Shown piece by piece: positions 62,440 to 64,000 of a DNA stretch of 64,000 nt. The DNA is from Paraburkholderia sp. IMGN_8 (GTDB lineage Bacteria > Pseudomonadota > Gammaproteobacteria > Burkholderiales > Burkholderiaceae). Made by a program: the position numbers and the translations under genes. Each line of letters opens with the position of its first letter. The first letter of the stretch is position 1. The DNA lies in the NCBI RefSeq assembly GCF_038050405.1, contig NZ_CP150901.1, positions 310,001 to 374,000 of the forward strand, given 5' to 3'. Under the pieces are notes generated by a model. It did not search any database, had not been told where the DNA came from, and was given only the letters and a program-made list of their open reading frames with translations.

Positions 62440-64000
62440 TTAGAACACCATGCGGAACAACCAGTACAAGCCCGCGGCCAGGGCGATAGAAACCGGCAGC
62501 GTCAGCACCCACGCGAGGATCAGGCTGCGCACGGTGGCCCACTGCAAGCCGGAGCCGTTGGCCGCCATGGTTCCGGCCACGCCCGACGACAGCACGTGCG
62601 TTGTCGAAACCGGCAAGCCGTACACATCGGCCGCGCCGATCGTCAGCATGGCCACCAGTTCAGCCGATGCCCCCTGGCCATAGGTCAGATGCTGCTTGCC
62701 GATTTTCTCGCCGACCGTTACGACGATGCGTTTCCAGCCCACCATCGTGCCCAGACCAAGCGCGATTGCGACCGCAACCTTGACCCACGTCGGGATGAAC
62801 TTCGTGGCGTGATCGGTTTGGACCTTGAAGTTCTTGACGGCCTTGGCGTCGTCCGCGGAGAAGGCGGGTTGTTTGGCCTTGTCCATCAGACGGATCGCTT
62901 CGGATGCGACATACATATTGTTGCGCACGTTATCGACGATGCTTTGCGGCACGGCCGCCATCGATCCCGATGCGCCGACTTGCTGGCCAATCAGACCGAC
63001 CAGTTGCTGCAAGGCCGGCAACGTCGCGGGCGTCAATTGGCGGGTGCGTACATAGGCTTCCACATCGGCGCGCGGATTCGCGGAAGGCGCCGCGCCGTTG
63101 GTGTACTTGCCGAGCGTCGCCGAGACTTGCTGCGAGACCGCGAGGAAGGTCTGCGTTTCGGCTGGCGTAACCGCCTTGTTCAACGCGTACGCCGTCGGCA
63201 CCGTGCCGATCAGGATCAGCATGATGAGGCCCATGCCTTTCTGGCCGTCGTTCGAACCGTGCGCGAATGAAACGCCCGTGCAGGTCAGAATCAGCAGGCA
63301 GCGAATCCAGAACGGTGGGGGTTCCTTGCCCTTCGGCTCGGTATACAAGGCCGGAATGCGCACCACAGCCTTCAGGATCAGCAGCAGCAAACCGGACGCC
63401 AGAAAGCCGACCAGCGGCGAAAACAGCAACGACTTGCCGACGCCGAGCGCCTGGTTCCAATCGACGCCGCTGGTGCCGGACGCGCCATGCACCAGTTGAT
63501 TCATCAGGCCCACGCCGATAATCGAGCCGATTAGCGTATGCGAGCTCGACGACGGCAGTCCGAAATACCAGGTGCCGAGATTCCAGATGATCGCGGCGAT
63601 CAGCAGCGCGAAGACCATCGCAAAGCCGGCGCTGCTGCCCACTTGCAAGATCAACTCGACAGGCAGCAGTTGCAGGATGCCGAACGCCACCGCACCGGTT
63701 GAAGTCAGCACGCCGAGGAAATTCCATGCGCCTGACCAGACCACCGCAATGTTGGGTGCGAGCGAGTGTGTGTAAATCACAGTGGCGACTGCATTCGCGG
63801 TGTCATGAAAGCCGTTGACGAACTCGAAACCGAGTGCGATCAGGAGTGCGATGGCGAGCAGGAAATAAGGCAGAACGGAGACTTCGTGAACCGACTGCAA
63901 GTCGTCCAGCAAATGCGTGGCGCAATAAATGGCACCCACAGCGATCACAACCAGGAAAATGATGAGGCCGAGATTGCGCCCCTTTCCACTTGCAGCGTCC
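62440..64000 (-). CDS. pit: inorganic phosphate transporter, PiT family (5' end beyond window)
   Basis: At least 520 residues; the reading frame continues past the right edge (DAASGKGRNLGLIIFLVVIA visible before the GTG at 63948), so the start is outside. About ten to twelve membrane spans. PiT signatures are GFEFVNGFHDTANAVATVIY, LPSSSSHTLIGSIIGVGLMN, SFAHGSNDGQKGMGLIMLIL and LPVSTTHVLSSGVAGTMAAN. It is a low-affinity metal-phosphate:H+ symporter. A long periplasmic or cytoplasmic loop (about residues 270-400) is inserted as in other beta-proteobacterial members. Neighbour ppk2 suggests a phosphate/polyphosphate unit. Confidence 0.92.
   Translation of the reverse strand, partial: DAASGKGRNLGLIIFLVVIAVGAIYCATHLLDDLQSVHEVSVLPYFLLAIALLIALGFEFVNGFHDTANAVATVIYTHSLAPNIAVVWSGAWNFLGVLTSTGAVAFGILQLLPVELILQVGSSAGFAMVFALLIAAIIWNLGTWYFGLPSSSSHTLIGSIIGVGLMNQLVHGASGTSGVDWNQALGVGKSLLFSPLVGFLASGLLLLILKAVVRIPALYTEPKGKEPPPFWIRCLLILTCTGVSFAHGSNDGQKGMGLIMLILIGTVPTAYALNKAVTPAETQTFLAVSQQVSATLGKYTNGAAPSANPRADVEAYVRTRQLTPATLPALQQLVGLIGQQVGASGSMAAVPQSIVDNVRNNMYVASEAIRLMDKAKQPAFSADDAKAVKNFKVQTDHATKFIPTWVKVAVAIALGLGTMVGWKRIVVTVGEKIGKQHLTYGQGASAELVAMLTIGAADVYGLPVSTTHVLSSGVAGTMAANGSGLQWATVRSLILAWVLTLPVSIALAAGLYWLFRMVF

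Overview
The window is GC-rich chromosomal DNA of a beta-proteobacterium of the Burkholderia/Paraburkholderia group. The evidence is the gene families (OpcP-type porin, DUF4148 secreted protein, aaeXAB-like efflux operon with DUF1656, IorAB oxidoreductase, cbtBA behind a cobalamin riboswitch) and the codon bias. It looks like accessory or second-chromosome content of a plant- or soil-associated species; no rRNA, tRNA or CRISPR array was recognised.

Layout. 1-5 kb: tail of an unknown protein, a cupin, an orphan PotF-like polyamine-binding protein and a DUF4148 protein. 3.1-11 kb: D-xylose locus, with xylR-galM on the minus strand diverging from xylA-xylF-xylG-xylH. 11-17 kb: aldehyde dehydrogenase with a divergent LysR regulator, a small lipoprotein, and the IorB/IorA molybdenum hydroxylase. 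17-23 kb: marR-fusC-DUF1656-hlyD-OMF efflux operon with a visible promoter/operator. 23-27 kb: a dispersed repeat, a CobC-like phosphatase, the cobalamin riboswitch with cbtBA, and a second FUSC protein. 27.6-30 kb: 2OG-Fe(II) oxygenase, cytochrome b561, and an ArsR/SRPBCC pair. 30-34.6 kb: ALDH7 (amaB type), FAD amine oxidase and aminotransferase, a probable lysine/pipecolate catabolic set. 34.9-45.9 kb: a complete yfaA-yfaT-yfaS-yfaQ-yfaP-yfaP operon built around a thioester-containing bacterial alpha-2-macroglobulin; this is the least understood large system here. 46-47.9 kb: a large inverted repeat made of two dispersed-repeat copies, one split by an internally deleted Tn5-type insertion sequence with clean 19-bp ends and a 9-bp target duplication. 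47.9-52.2 kb: YdjM-like hydrolase, lipoprotein, porin, a candidate small RNA and two hypothetical genes. 52.4-55.8 kb: four-gene operon (CDP-alcohol phosphatidyltransferase, 2OG-Fe(II) oxygenase, flippase-like membrane protein, nucleotidyltransferase) that reads as an uncharacterised lipid head-group pathway. 55.9-64 kb: MFS exporter, gamma-glutamyltransferase, HtrA-like protease without signal peptide, VOC protein, PPK2, a VOC remnant and a PiT phosphate transporter running off the right edge.

How the parts work together: the xyl genes import xylose, anomerise it and isomerise it to xylulose under XylR. The efflux operon would export aromatic or other weak acids under MarR. The cbt genes are read-through targets of the B12 riboswitch. 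PPK2 and PiT link polyphosphate to phosphate uptake. The yfa operon encodes envelope proteins that probably act together as a protease-trap or peptidoglycan-linked defence apparatus. Coordinates and motifs were read by eye; no database search or folding program was run.
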